Shown: positions 33,124 through 42,160, numbered from the stretch's first letter. The stretch is 64,000 nucleotides of DNA from DATBGO01 sp963840095 (GCA_963840095.1 CAWIXN010000003.1:185664-249663), one strand, 5' to 3'. Made by a program: numbers and translations. Notes: generated from the letters alone by a model not told the origin.

Positions 33124-33125
33124 GC

Positions 33126-33917
33126 GTGCAGCGATCGAGGCAGTCGTTCAACCCTCTCGTGCTCGGCCTGGCCGTCCTGGCGGCGCTGTTTTTCGTGTTC
33201 CCGCTGGCCGGCCTGGTGTTCCGGACCCCGTGGAGCAACATGACCAGCGTGATCACGAGCACGACTTCGCTCGACGCGCTCCGGCTGTCGCTGATCGCCT
33301 CGCTGGCCACCACCGCGCTCGCGCTGTGCTTCGGGTTCCCGCTGGCGTGGCTGCTGGCTCGCGGCCAGTTCCGAGGCAAGGCGCTGCTGCGCGGCCTGAC
33401 CACCTTGCCGATGGTGCTGCCGCCGGTCGTCGGGGGGATCGCCCTGCTGCTGGCTTACGGGCGCAAGGGCCTGATCGGTGACCCGCTCAACCGGGCGCTC
33501 GGGATATCCCTGCCGTTCACGCTGGCCGGCGTCATCGTGGCCGAGGCGTTCGTCGCCATGCCGTTCTTCGTGATCACGCTGGAATCCGGACTGCGCTCGA
33601 TGAACTCCCGCCTGGAAGACGCCGCCCGAAGCCTGGGGGCGGGCCGCTGGACGGTGTTCCGGCGCGTGACGCTGCCGCTCATCGCGCCGTCGCTGGCCGC
33701 CGGCGCGGTCCTGACCTGGTCTCGGGCGCTCGGCGAATTCGGGGCGACGATCACCTTCGCCGGCAACCTGCCCGGCGTCACCCAGACCGCGCCGCTGGCG
33801 ATCTATGTCAGCCAGAGCTCGAACCGTCTCGATGAGGCCATCGCGCTGAGCCTGGTGCTGGTGGTGGTCAGCCTCGTGGTCATGATCGGCACCCGCGATC
33901 GTTCCCGCACCGCCTGA
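33126..33917 (+). CDS. modB: Molybdate ABC transporter permease
   Basis: 263 residues from GTG 33126, 2 bp after modA. Six hydrophobic helices and the ModB motifs ALRLSLIASLATTALALCFG, LTTLPMVLPPVVGGIALLLA and the EAA loop EDAARSLGAGRWTVFRRVTL that docks on ModC. Ends in a short basic tail. Forms the inner-membrane channel as a dimer. Confidence 0.95.
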   Translation: MQRSRQSFNPLVLGLAVLAALFFVFPLAGLVFRTPWSNMTSVITSTTSLDALRLSLIASLATTALALCFGFPLAWLLARGQFRGKALLRGLTTLPMVLPPVVGGIALLLAYGRKGLIGDPLNRALGISLPFTLAGVIVAEAFVAMPFFVITLESGLRSMNSRLEDAARSLGAGRWTVFRRVTLPLIAPSLAAGAVLTWSRALGEFGATITFAGNLPGVTQTAPLAIYVSQSSNRLDEAIALSLVLVVVSLVVMIGTRDRSRTA

Positions 33918-33924
33918 CCACGCC

Positions 33925-34974
33925 ATGCTCGAGGCGGACATCCAGCTGCGGCTGGACCGGCTGAGCCTGGACGCGATGCTCTCAGTCGGGGCGGGCGAGG
34001 TGGTGGCGCTGCTCGGCCCGAACGGCGCCGGCAAGTCAACCGTCCTGCGCGCCCTGGCCGGGCTGCTACGGCTGGCCGGCGGCCGGGTGGTCCTGGACGG
34101 GACCGTGCTGGAGGACCCGGCCCGGCATGCCAGGGTCGTGCCGGAGAAACGTCCCATCGCGCTGATGTTCCAGGACTACCTGCTCTTCCCGCACCTGTCC
34201 GCCCTCGAGAACGTCGCCTTCGGCCTGCGCGCCCGGGGGACCGACCGCCGCCAGGCCCGCGACCGGGCCGCGGCCGCGCTGACGAGCCTGGGCGTTGAGG
34301 CCGTGGCGGCGGCCCGGCCTGGCGCCATGTCAGGCGGCCAGCAGCAGCGCGTCGCCATGGCCAGGGCGCTGGTGACCGAGCCCAAGCTCCTGCTGCTGGA
34401 CGAGCCGCTAGCCGCGTTGGACGTGTCCACCAAGACCGAGGTCCGCCGCCAGCTGCGCGCCATCCTGCGTACCTCCCGCGCGGCGAACGTCCTGGTCACC
34501 CACGACCTGCTGGACGCCGTGGCGCTCGCCGACCGGATGGTCGTGATCGAGGACGGCGGGATCATGCAGACCGGAACGCCCGCGGAGGTGACGGCCCGAC
34601 CGAGATCCAGTTATGTCGCCGACCTGGTCGGCGTCAACCTGCTGAAAGGGACCGCCCGCGGCACCACGGTGGAACTTGACGGCGGCGGCACGCTGACCGC
34701 CACGGCGGCCGGGTCGGGCCGGGTCCTCGCGGTCATCGCGCCGGCGGCGGTGTCGGTGTACCGGCATCGGCCCGAGGCAGGTTCTGGCAACGTCTGGCCG
34801 GGGCAGGTAGCCGCGGTCGACCTGATGGGAGACCGGGTCAGGGTCCGGGTCGACGGGGCGCCGCCGATCACCGCCGAAGTGCCGCCCAGGGTGGTGGACG
34901 AGCTGAAGCTTGACGACGGAGGCCAGCTGTGGGTTTCCGTTAATCCCCCCGATATCACGGCGTACCCGCCGTGA
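33925..34974 (+). CDS. modC: Molybdate ABC transporter ATP-binding protein with C-terminal TOBE domain
   Basis: 349 residues, 7 bp after modB. Walker A LLGPNGAGKSTVLRAL, Q-loop FQDYLLFPHLSALENV, signature MSGGQQQRVAMARAL, Walker B KLLLLDEPLAALD and the H-loop VTHDLLDAVALADRM. After about residue 235 a Mop/TOBE-like domain (LKGTARGTTVELDGGGTLTA; VAAVDLMGDRVRVRVDGAPP) probably senses molybdate and limits uptake. Couples ATP hydrolysis to import. Confidence 0.95.
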   Translation: MLEADIQLRLDRLSLDAMLSVGAGEVVALLGPNGAGKSTVLRALAGLLRLAGGRVVLDGTVLEDPARHARVVPEKRPIALMFQDYLLFPHLSALENVAFGLRARGTDRRQARDRAAAALTSLGVEAVAAARPGAMSGGQQQRVAMARALVTEPKLLLLDEPLAALDVSTKTEVRRQLRAILRTSRAANVLVTHDLLDAVALADRMVVIEDGGIMQTGTPAEVTARPRSSYVADLVGVNLLKGTARGTTVELDGGGTLTATAAGSGRVLAVIAPAAVSVYRHRPEAGSGNVWPGQVAAVDLMGDRVRVRVDGAPPITAEVPPRVVDELKLDDGGQLWVSVNPPDITAYPP

Positions 34975-35113
34975 CCGCCTGTCGCGGCGCCCGCGAGGCC
35001 GCGGCCCGGACGCCACGGCGGCCCGCAGCCCGCGGGCCGCCGCCGGATCCGGTCAGCGGCCCGCAGCGCCGGGCGAAGATAACGGGGATAAGACGAAACG
35101 GGGAGCAGAGAAC

Positions 35114-35320
35114 ATGGAGCTGAGCGCACGAAACCAGCTGAAGGGCACCGTGCAGGACGTCAAGTCCGGCGCGGTCATGGCCGAGGTCACGGTGAAGATC
35201 GAAGCGGGATCGGTGGCCGCCGCTATCACCGACTCCTCACGAGAGCGCCTGAACCTGAAAGCCGGGGACCAGGTATCTGTCATCATCAAGGCCACTGAAG
35301 TGATGATCGCGACGTCGTAA
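35114..35320 (+). CDS. Molybdenum-pterin binding protein (single Mop domain), copy 2
   Basis: 68 residues from ATG 35114 (GGGGAGCAGAG upstream). MELSARNQLKGTVQDVKSGA, VTVKIEAGSVAAAITDSSRE and VSVIIKATEVMIATS. Paralogue of the Mop gene before modA, sharing the SARNQ start and the I-K-A-(S/T)-(D/E)-V end. Likely forms a molybdate-storing oligomer, alone or mixed with copy 1. Confidence 0.88.
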   Translation: MELSARNQLKGTVQDVKSGAVMAEVTVKIEAGSVAAAITDSSRERLNLKAGDQVSVIIKATEVMIATS

Positions 35321-35484
35321 GGCATGCGGAGGCCGGCCGTGGCGGGTGATCCGGTGCCAGCACCGGTCGGCCGCCACGGCAAGCTGCTGTTCTCGCGCTG
35401 CCCGGCGTCCTGCCTGCTGGCGCGATGCCTGGCGCCGACCCGGCCCGCGGTCCCGGCCGCGGCGGGCAGGTGGTCACGGTCAGC

Positions 35485-36045
35485 TCACACCGGCGCTTTG
35501 GACCGCAGGATCTGCAGGAACTCGCGCATCCAGGCCGGGTGATCCGGCCACGCGCGGGCCGACACCATCTGCCCGTCAATGACCGCGGCCGCGTCGATGA
35601 ACTCGGCGCCTGCCGCCGCGACATCCGGCGCCAGCGCCGGGTAAGCCGCGGACTTACGGCCCGCGAGGGTGCCGGCGGCGGCCAGGACCTGCGGTGCGTG
35701 GCAGAGTTGCGCGACCGGCAGGTCACTGTTCATGAAGTGGCGTGCGATGCGCTGCACGTCCGGGTCGTTGCGGATGTACTCGGGCGCCCGGCCCCCGGGG
35801 ATGACCAGGGCGACGTAGTCGGCGGGATCGACGTCCGCGAAAGCCACGTCGGCCGGCCAGGTGTAGCCGGGCTTCTCGGTGTAGGTGTCGTAGCCATCAA
35901 CGAAGTCGTGCACGACGAACTGCAGTCTCTTCACCGACGGCGCCGCGATGTCGACCTCGTAGCCCTCCTCGAGCAGGCGCTGGTAGGGATACATCACCTC
36001 CAGTGACTCCGCGGCGTCCCCGGTAATGATCAGGACCTTGGGCAT
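35485..36045 (-). CDS. DJ-1/PfpI family protein
   Basis: 186 residues from ATG 36045 with ribosome site GAGGAGG. Class I amidotransferase-like fold: MPKVLIITGDAAESLEVMYP with the acidic residue at the YhbO/PfpI position, VIPGGRAPEYIRNDP, and the nucleophile elbow VAQLCHAPQVLAAAG where Cys is followed by His. Family members act as proteases, deglycases or chaperones under stress. The enzyme activity of this one cannot be told from sequence. Confidence 0.88.
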   Translation of the reverse strand: MPKVLIITGDAAESLEVMYPYQRLLEEGYEVDIAAPSVKRLQFVVHDFVDGYDTYTEKPGYTWPADVAFADVDPADYVALVIPGGRAPEYIRNDPDVQRIARHFMNSDLPVAQLCHAPQVLAAAGTLAGRKSAAYPALAPDVAAAGAEFIDAAAVIDGQMVSARAWPDHPAWMREFLQILRSKAPV

Positions 36046-36373
36046 GGCTGACCTCCTCTGACAAATGCGGTGATGACCGGTATCCGCCAGTCCAGATCCC
36101 GCGCGGCGTTAAGTCAACCCGCTTCCGCGTTCGAGCGGGCACCGCCCTCTTGTCCGCCCAGCTCTGATCGGCAGCAGCCGCGGGGGGCCGGTCCGGCCGA
36201 CCCGGCGCAGGCCCCGGAACTGGACAGCCGCAGCGGGGCCGGGCTGCGGGCCTCGGCCTCCGCCGCGGTTCGCTGCCGAGCCCGGTCCCCGCCGCGGGTT
36301 CGCGAGCGAGCCCGGTTCCGGCAGCGGTATGTGGTCCGGTAAGAGCGCAGGACGGCCGGGAACCCATGACAGC
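36046..36373. other. Divergent intergenic region, PfpI to TrmO
   Basis: 328 bp, very GC-rich with short CCG/CGG direct repeats (several GAGCCCGGTxCC-type units between 36270 and 36330). It must hold both promoters; I recognise no gene, terminator or clear operator. Confidence 0.35.
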
Positions 36374-36904
36374 ATGGCCCGCATGGAACTGAGCTGTCCC
36401 CTTCCAGCGATCGGCATCGTCCGCACCGATCGCGCGGAGCTGGAGAACACGCCGATCCAGGCCGGCCTCAACCGCGGCGAGCACGGGACCCTGGTGATCG
36501 CCGATGCCTACCGCGAGGGCTTCGACGGGCTGGCCGACTTCGACTACGCCTGGCTGATCACCTGGCTTCATAAGCCGGACGGCCCCGAGGGCGATCAGTC
36601 GCTCAAGCGCGTCCCGTTCCTGCTCCGGAGCCAGCGCCGCCCGATGGGTGTATTCGCCACCCGCAGTCCGCGGCGGGTGAACCCGGTCGGGCTCAGCCTG
36701 ATCAGGCTGCTCGCGGTGACCGGCCAGACCATTAAGTTCGCGGGCGTCGACCTCCTTGACGGGACGCCGGTCATCGATCTCAAGCCCTACGTCACCCGGT
36801 TCGACCGGCCTTCCGGCGAGCCGCGATGCGGCTGGTTCGACCGGGTGGTGATGAAGGATGGAGTAACGCCTGAGCAGCTCGGTCGCCCGGAATCCCAGGC
36901 TTGA
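36374..36904 (+). CDS. trmO: tRNA (adenine37-N6)-methyltransferase TrmO (TsaA-like)
   Basis: 176 residues from ATG 36374. Beta-barrel SAM-dependent enzyme that methylates t6A37 of tRNA. Markers: PAIGIVRTDRAELENTPIQA, FDYAWLITWLHKPDG, FATRSPRRVNPVGLSLIRLL (the F-A-T-R-S-P-x-R-x-N-P-x-G-L-S signature) and VDLLDGTPVIDLKPYV. Full-length for the short actinobacterial form, which lacks the C-terminal domain of E. coli TrmO. Monocistronic. Confidence 0.92.
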   Translation: MARMELSCPLPAIGIVRTDRAELENTPIQAGLNRGEHGTLVIADAYREGFDGLADFDYAWLITWLHKPDGPEGDQSLKRVPFLLRSQRRPMGVFATRSPRRVNPVGLSLIRLLAVTGQTIKFAGVDLLDGTPVIDLKPYVTRFDRPSGEPRCGWFDRVVMKDGVTPEQLGRPESQA

Positions 36905-37095
36905 GGGCGGCAAACGGCTGCCAGCAGAGCACGCCTGTATTGGCGGACCTAAGCAGGACCTCAACCCTGACCGCAATAGCAGTCGAAGGTCCTATACCGG
37001 ATTGAATGGCCTTGACGGCCCGATATGCCTGTTATGCGGTCACCAAATCTGGTATAAGCCGCTAACGCCTTGCCTGAATGCCCGATTTGCGTAAG
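36905..37095. other. AT-richer intergenic segment
   Basis: Locally AT-rich (GACCGCAATAGCAG, TATACCGGATTGAA, TTATGCGG, GGTATAAGCC). It contains the 14-mer TCTGGTATAAGCCG (37048-37061) that also forms the -10 region of the borosin operon at 59137-59150. No gene supported. Confidence 0.35.
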
Positions 37096-37375
37096 TTATG
37101 GACTCCGGTGGCGGCGGTGCTCTTGGCCAGGGATGTGCTCGGTGTCGAGCAGGCTGATGGCGTCGCCGAGCGCGGCAGTGGCGAAGGCGGCCAGGACCTC
37201 CTCGCGCGGGACGAAGCGGGACGAAGCGGCGACGGCGCAGCGGGATCAGTCGGCCGATCGGCGTGCCGTTGCGGCTTATAGTGAAGGACTCGCCGCGCTT
37301 GACGGCGCGCATGATCGCGCCTGAATCGTTGCGGAGCTCACGCTGGGTGATCTCGCGTCCGGCCTGATCGGTCAT
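37096..37375 (-). pseudogene. Phd/YefM-type antitoxin, frameshifted by a 10-bp duplication
   Basis: Starts GREITQRELRNDSGAIMRAV then KRGESFTISRNGTPIGRLIP, the DNA-binding half of a Phd antitoxin, and RRRRFVP. Here the 10-mer GGGACGAAGC is duplicated in tandem (37208-37217, 37218-37227). Removing one copy restores PREEVLAAFATAALGDAISL and a stop at 37096; with the duplication the frame runs on to a nonsense C-terminus. No toxin gene follows. The DNA-binding domain is intact, so partial function is conceivable. Confidence 0.7.
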
Positions 37376-37551
37376 AGGGCAATCGTCGTCGATGGGCTAC
37401 CAGGCGCTACCCGCTGCAACGGGCGCGGCCAGGAGGCTGCCGGTCGCCCGTTTCGTTCGTAGCTGACGCCCCTGGCCTCGCGCGCTGCGCCCGGAAGTGA
37501 CACGGGGCGCTGCGAACGGTAAGCATGGGGTGTCTGGGGAGGCGAACCACC

Positions 37552-39099
37552 ATGGCCGGATATGACCGGATCAAGCCCGCGCATTTCCGGAACAAGATCA
37601 TGGAGGCGGAGGACGCCGCCGCGCTGATTCCGGCCGGCGCGAACGTGGGAATGAGCGGCTTCACCGGCGCCGGCCATCCCAAGGCCGTTCCGGCGGCGCT
37701 CGCGGAGCGGGTCAGATCCGAGGACATGGCCGGCCGTCCGTTCCGGATTGGCGTCTGGACGGGCGCGTCGACGGCCCCGGAGCTGGATGGCGCCCTGGCG
37801 GAGGTCGAGGGCATCAGGCTGCTCCTGCCTTACCAGGCCGATCCGGTCACCCGGCGGGAAATCAATGCCGGCCGGATGGACTACCTCGACCTGCACCTGT
37901 CCGAGGTTGCGCAGACGGTCAGCCAGGGGCTGCTCGGTCCGCTCGATTTCGCCGTGATCGAGGCGGTCGGCGTGACGCAGGACGGTCACCTGATCCCGTC
38001 TACCTCGGTCGGCAACAACAACACCTGGATCGGCCGGGCCGCACAGGTGATCGTCGAGATCAATGCGCGCCAGAGCCCCGATCTCGACGGCTTTCACGAC
38101 ATTTACTATGGCTCGTCGGCCCGGCCGGGCCGGCTGCCGATCCCGATCACCGCGCCGGGTGACCGGATCGGCGTGCCGCACCTGGTCTGCCCGGCCGACA
38201 AGATCGCCGCGATCGTGCTCACTGACGCCCCGGACTCGCGCACTTCCTTCAGACCACCGGACCCGGCCTGCGAGGCGATCGCCGGGCACGTCATCGAGTT
38301 CCTCCTCGGTGAGGTGGCCAGCGGCCGGCTGCCCGGCGAGCTGCTCCCGCTGCAGTCGGGGGTCGGCAACATAGCCAACGCCGTGCTGAACGGGCTCAGC
38401 ACCGGTCCGTTCGAGCGGCTCACGGCCTACACCGAGGTGATCCAGGACGGCATGCTGGAGCTGCTGGAATCCGGCAAGCTGCTGGTCGCCTCCGCGACCG
38501 CTCTCACGCTCAGCCAGCCAGCCAGCGACAGGCTGACCAGCCAGCTGCCTCGTTATCGGGGAAAAATGATCCTGCGGCCCCAGGAGATCAGCAACCACCC
38601 GGAGGTCATCCGGCGGCTGGGGTGCGTGGCGATGAATTCGATGCTGGAAGCCGATATCTACGGCAACGTCAACTCCACCCACGTGATGGGCACTGCCATG
38701 CAGAACGGCATCGGCGGTTCCGGCGATTTCACCCGTAACGCGAGCATTTCCATGTTCGTCAGCCCGTCGCAAGCCAAGGCGGGCGCCATCTCCTGCATCG
38801 TGCCGATGGTCTCTCACGTCGACCACACCGAGCACGACGTCAACGTGATCATTACCGAGCAGGGCGTCGCCGACCTGCGCGGCCTGGCCCCGAGGCGGCG
38901 CGCCAGGAAGATCATCGATAACTGCGCCCACCCCGATTTCCGGCCTGCTCTCGACGACTACTTCGAGCGCGCCCTCGCGGGCTCCCGCGGCAAGCACACC
39001 CCGCACCTGCTCACCGAGGCGCTGTCGTGGCATGACCGCTATCTGAGCGATGGCACGATGCGCCAGGACCGGCGGCCGGTCCCGGCAGCGCCGCCCTGA
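37552..39099 (+). CDS. Acetyl-CoA hydrolase/succinyl-CoA:acetate CoA-transferase family
   Basis: 515 residues from ATG 37552 (GGGGAGG upstream). Class I CoA-transferase of the Cat1/AarC type: IKPAHFRNKIMEAEDAAALI, GANVGMSGFTGAGHPKAVP, PLQSGVGNIANAVLNGL, then TAYTEVIQDGMLELLESGKL with the catalytic Glu, and HVDHTEHDVNVIITEQGVAD followed by LRGLAPRRRA. Moves CoA between acetate, succinate or propionate, linking the TCA cycle to acetate or propionate metabolism. Good length for the family. Alone on its strand. Confidence 0.9.
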   Translation: MAGYDRIKPAHFRNKIMEAEDAAALIPAGANVGMSGFTGAGHPKAVPAALAERVRSEDMAGRPFRIGVWTGASTAPELDGALAEVEGIRLLLPYQADPVTRREINAGRMDYLDLHLSEVAQTVSQGLLGPLDFAVIEAVGVTQDGHLIPSTSVGNNNTWIGRAAQVIVEINARQSPDLDGFHDIYYGSSARPGRLPIPITAPGDRIGVPHLVCPADKIAAIVLTDAPDSRTSFRPPDPACEAIAGHVIEFLLGEVASGRLPGELLPLQSGVGNIANAVLNGLSTGPFERLTAYTEVIQDGMLELLESGKLLVASATALTLSQPASDRLTSQLPRYRGKMILRPQEISNHPEVIRRLGCVAMNSMLEADIYGNVNSTHVMGTAMQNGIGGSGDFTRNASISMFVSPSQAKAGAISCIVPMVSHVDHTEHDVNVIITEQGVADLRGLAPRRRARKIIDNCAHPDFRPALDDYFERALAGSRGKHTPHLLTEALSWHDRYLSDGTMRQDRRPVPAAPP

Positions 39100-39198
39100 C
39101 CAGCCGGCGGCTCACGCGCCGCGACTTGGCCGCCGCCCGGCAGCTGGCCGGCACCGGAGTCCGTTTAGGGCAGATATAACGGGTTCCGGCGCTTGATC

Positions 39199-40068
39199 TC
39201 AGAACTCGGCGGCAACGTTCCGTGGCAGCCGGACGAGCTCCGTTCCGTAACGCGCACGCAGGCGCTCGACGTCGGTCAGGAACCGACCCCAATCCAGCCG
39301 GGCGACCGGGCGGGCCGGCGCCGACAGCGGGACGAAGAAGTCGTCGTGGTGGCACGCGACGATGAAGCGCGGCCGCAGCCGCTCGGCGAGCCGGTCCAGG
39401 TAGCCCGGCGTGCCCTGCCGTGCGGCCAGGCAGGCGATGAGCACGTCGGCCGGGTCCTGCCGGGCCAGGGCGTGATCGTCGATTCCGGCACTGCCCTGGA
39501 TGTGGAACGTCCGGCCGCCGATCCCGATGCGGTAGGCGAGGACGTCGCCGCGCGGCCAGCGGATCGGCGTCCGCGGCGTGCCGCGCGGTCCGAGCTGCCG
39601 CCGGTCGACCCGCCCGAGCAGGGGCACGACCCCGTGCCGCGACGCTACGGCCTCGACCGTGAACGGGCCGGCCGTCACGCGTTCGCCGTCCTGCAGCTGG
39701 CACAGCTGGTTCTCGCGGCCGCCCAGGCGGCGGCACAGCTCCACCAGCGTCGCGCTGCCGTGCGCCACAGTGGCAGGAGCCGAGGCCAGGATGGCCGGGA
39801 CGTCCAGGGCATGATCGAAGTGGGCGTGATTGACGAAGATCGCATCAAGGCGGCCGAACGTCGCGGCCACCAGCGCGCGGTCGGAACGCGGCCGTCGGGC
39901 CAGCACGGCGGCCAGGCCCGGCCGGGAGGCGAACGGATCAGTCGCGATCCGCGTTCCGTCGGCCTCCAGGATGAAGCCAGCGACGCCGGTCCAGGTCAGC
40001 GCGCCGCCGATGCCGAGGTCCCAGGCCACGCCTGAGGCATCGGCAACGAAGACCGGCGTGTCGCTCAC
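39199..40068 (-). CDS. MBL-fold metallo-hydrolase (UlaG/RomA-like)
   Basis: 289 residues. Metallo-beta-lactamase fold: LTWTGVAGFILEADGTRIAT with the strand-turn of the UlaG/L-ascorbate-6-phosphate lactonase branch, the metal motif FVNHAHFDHALDVP (His-x-His-x-Asp-His), IQGSAGID (Asp ligand region) and the C-terminal His in VACHHDDFF. Probably a lactonase or phosphodiester hydrolase; substrate unknown. It is followed by the histidine phosphatase gene on the same strand, 89 bp upstream. Confidence 0.85.
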   Translation of the reverse strand: MSDTPVFVADASGVAWDLGIGGALTWTGVAGFILEADGTRIATDPFASRPGLAAVLARRPRSDRALVAATFGRLDAIFVNHAHFDHALDVPAILASAPATVAHGSATLVELCRRLGGRENQLCQLQDGERVTAGPFTVEAVASRHGVVPLLGRVDRRQLGPRGTPRTPIRWPRGDVLAYRIGIGGRTFHIQGSAGIDDHALARQDPADVLIACLAARQGTPGYLDRLAERLRPRFIVACHHDDFFVPLSAPARPVARLDWGRFLTDVERLRARYGTELVRLPRNVAAEF

Positions 40069-40157
40069 GCTTCGAACCTAGCCAACCTGCGGTGCAGCGA
40101 GGGACGGGCGCCATGCAGCGCGCCTGCTCAGAGCGGGCCAGTTCAGCCGGCCACTGG

Positions 40158-40838
40158 CTAGGAGTACCCGTCCAGGTGCGCTGTGTCGTTGAAGCTGCGC
40201 ACGATCCAGCGCCCGGCAGTGATGACAAGCCGTGAGATGGAGGCGCTATCCGCGCCGATGAAAGCAAACGGCCGGGACCCGCTGGCGAGCGCGAGCGCCT
40301 GGCCGATGACGCCGCCGTGCGTGAAGGCGGCGACCCGCTGGCCCGGATGCTCGGCGGCCAGGCGCTCGATCGCCGACCGCACGCGCTCGGCGAACGCGGC
40401 GGACGGTTCGGCGCCCGGGATCAGGTCCCAGCGCTCCTCCGCGAACACCTGCTGCGCGAGCGGGTGGCCGTCCGCGACCATCTTGCGGTAGTGGCCGCCC
40501 TCCCATTCACCCAGGTAGATCTCCCGGAGGCCCGCTTCCACCGTTACCTCGAGGCCGAGCCGCTTCGCCAGCGGCGCCGCCGTCTCAGCGGTGCGGCGCA
40601 AGGTGCTCACGTAGATCGCGTCGATGCCGTCGGCCGATAGCCGTGCGCCGACCCGTTCTGCCTGCTCCCGGCCCTCCGGTGACAGGGGCGGATCGCCATG
40701 CCCGCCGGTCAGCGGGAACGGGGCGCCCTCCAGGTACGCTTCCGACTCGCCGTGCCGTACCAGCTCCAGCTCGGTCGCGCCGGGCGGCGGCCGGAACCGG
40801 CTCTGCCGGTAGGCGACCGGAACCTGTGCTGCTGTCAC
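40158..40838 (-). CDS. Histidine phosphatase superfamily (phosphoglycerate mutase-like) protein
   Basis: 226 residues from GTG 40838. RHG motif in LELVRHGESEAYLEG, then DPPLSPEGREQAERVGARLS, VSTLRRTAETAAPLA, GEWEGG and the second catalytic His in VAAFTHGGVIGQALALASG. Full length for the small PGM-like phosphatase branch. Substrate not predictable. Same strand as the MBL gene and possibly co-transcribed with it. Confidence 0.9.
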   Translation of the reverse strand: MTAAQVPVAYRQSRFRPPPGATELELVRHGESEAYLEGAPFPLTGGHGDPPLSPEGREQAERVGARLSADGIDAIYVSTLRRTAETAAPLAKRLGLEVTVEAGLREIYLGEWEGGHYRKMVADGHPLAQQVFAEERWDLIPGAEPSAAFAERVRSAIERLAAEHPGQRVAAFTHGGVIGQALALASGSRPFAFIGADSASISRLVITAGRWIVRSFNDTAHLDGYS

Positions 40839-41337
40839 AAGCTCTGTAGCGTACCGGCTTTCTGGCTCCGACGGGGAGCCGAGCCCGGGGGCGGGCACTG
40901 ACCCAGGCGGGTGAGGTCACGGACTCAGTGGCCACGGTGCTAGGCAGCTCGGCAGCCCGCGTCGGGGCCGGAGCCGGGCTCGCTGTATTCCCGTTACCGT
41001 CCGTAGTGACAAGCCTCATACCGGGCGTGAAATGGATGCGCTCGCTGGCGGGAGACGTTATACGGAGAGTGATCCTCCCCAACGGATCACGTATGCCCCC
41101 TTTGCCCCTGTCCGGTGCCCGACTATTCGGTATCGACGCATGCCGTGGGCTCGAGGCGGGCTAGCTAACGCAACCGACCGAGAGGAGCCTGCCTGGACGC
41201 AAGCGAATCGCGGAACACGCGAGCACGTCCAGCCACGACCATGACCCCCGAGGGTCTTGGCTTAGGTCACGCCCAACATCGTTAGTCGCGATCATTCGCG
41301 AAGAGCTGAGGGCGGGCAGAGGAGGGTCAGTCCTCCA
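40839..41337. promoter_or_regulatory. Long regulatory leader of the LysM/Rpf-like gene
   Basis: About 500 bp shared by the divergent phosphatase gene. It holds an operator-like palindrome at about 41060-41094 (ATACG...GTGATCC-N8-GGATCAC-GTAT), a -35-like GTGACA at about 41006, and just before the gene GGAGG (41321-41325) paired with CCTCC (41332-41336), which would put the likely ribosome site in a small hairpin. Genes of this class are often preceded by a c-di-AMP riboswitch, but I could not find its conserved core here. Confidence 0.4.
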
Positions 41338-42021
41338 ATGAGTATCAAGCACATCGCAGCAGCCATGATCGCGCCCGCGGCAATCGCTGGCATCGCCCTG
41401 TCGACCGGGAGCGCGGCCAGCGCGGCAACGGTTCACCACGCCGCGCACCATGCCGGGCGCGACAAGTATCACCAGTGGGTCACCGTCCGTCTGGGCGACA
41501 CGCTCAGCGGAATCGCCGACGCGCATCACATGTCGTGGGAGGCGCTGTACGCGGCTCCCCCGAACAGCTCGCGGATTCATGACCCTAACGTTCTGACGGT
41601 GGGGGAGCGCCTGCGCATCCCCGCCGATCCGAAGCTCTGGGCCTCGAAGTTCGTGGCTCCGCAGGCTCCGGCGCAGCTCGCGCCGGTGCAGGCCTCGCCT
41701 CAGGGGTCCACGAACACCGGATCCGCTACCGAGGGATCCGCGAACCAGGCGTCGGCGGCGCAGGCTCCCGCCCAGTCGGCGGGCGGCGCGTCGTCATCCA
41801 GCGCCGGAGGGTCATCGTTCCAGCAGTGCGTCGCATGGCGCGAAAGCAGCAACAATCCGTCCCAGCCTGATGGGCTGTACGGGATCCTGCCGTCCGTATG
41901 GGCGTCCCTCGGCCATTCAGGGACGGCCGGCCAGGCGTCAGTGGCCGAGCAGAATGCGGCGTTCAACCAGCTGTACGCCCAGGACGGGACGCAGCCCTGG
42001 GCGGCCTATGACGGCTGCTAG
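41338..42021 (+). CDS. Secreted LysM plus transglycosylase/Rpf-like protein
   Basis: 227 residues from ATG 41338. Signal peptide MSIKHIAAAMIAPAAIAGIA with cleavage after SAASAA; LysM at about residues 47-103 (HQWVTVRLGDTLSGIADAHH ... VLTVGERLRIPAD); an Ala/Gln/Ser linker; C-terminal lysozyme-like domain with the catalytic Glu in CVAWRESSNNPSQPDGLYGI and WASLGHSGTAGQASVAEQNA. Cell-wall hydrolase that binds peptidoglycan through LysM and probably helps growth or resuscitation. A terminator follows. Confidence 0.9.
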   Translation: MSIKHIAAAMIAPAAIAGIALSTGSAASAATVHHAAHHAGRDKYHQWVTVRLGDTLSGIADAHHMSWEALYAAPPNSSRIHDPNVLTVGERLRIPADPKLWASKFVAPQAPAQLAPVQASPQGSTNTGSATEGSANQASAAQAPAQSAGGASSSSAGGSSFQQCVAWRESSNNPSQPDGLYGILPSVWASLGHSGTAGQASVAEQNAAFNQLYAQDGTQPWAAYDGC

Positions 42022-42052
42022 GCCAAGCCGGTACTTGACCTGACCTAGCGCT

Positions 42053-42089
42053 TCCGGCCCTGGTGACGTGACCCGTCGCCAGGGCCGGA
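42053..42089 (+). terminator. Hairpin terminator after the LysM gene
   Basis: TCCGGCCCTGG and CCAGGGCCGGA (perfect 11 bp) with an inner GACG/CGTC pair around TGACC. Confidence 0.65.
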
Positions 42090-42160
42090 CGTCTGAGTGC
42101 CGGAGGCGTGACCGCCGGATCGGGCGGCATCCTCCTGCCTCGCATGGCAATATCCGGGAC

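Noticed and set aside
41100..41330. c-di-AMP (ydaO) riboswitch upstream of the LysM/Rpf-like gene
   Set aside because: Expected from gene context and a GCTAGCTAAC-like piece is present, but the GGGGGACCCA and GGGTGAAT cores were not found. A covariance-model search would decide.
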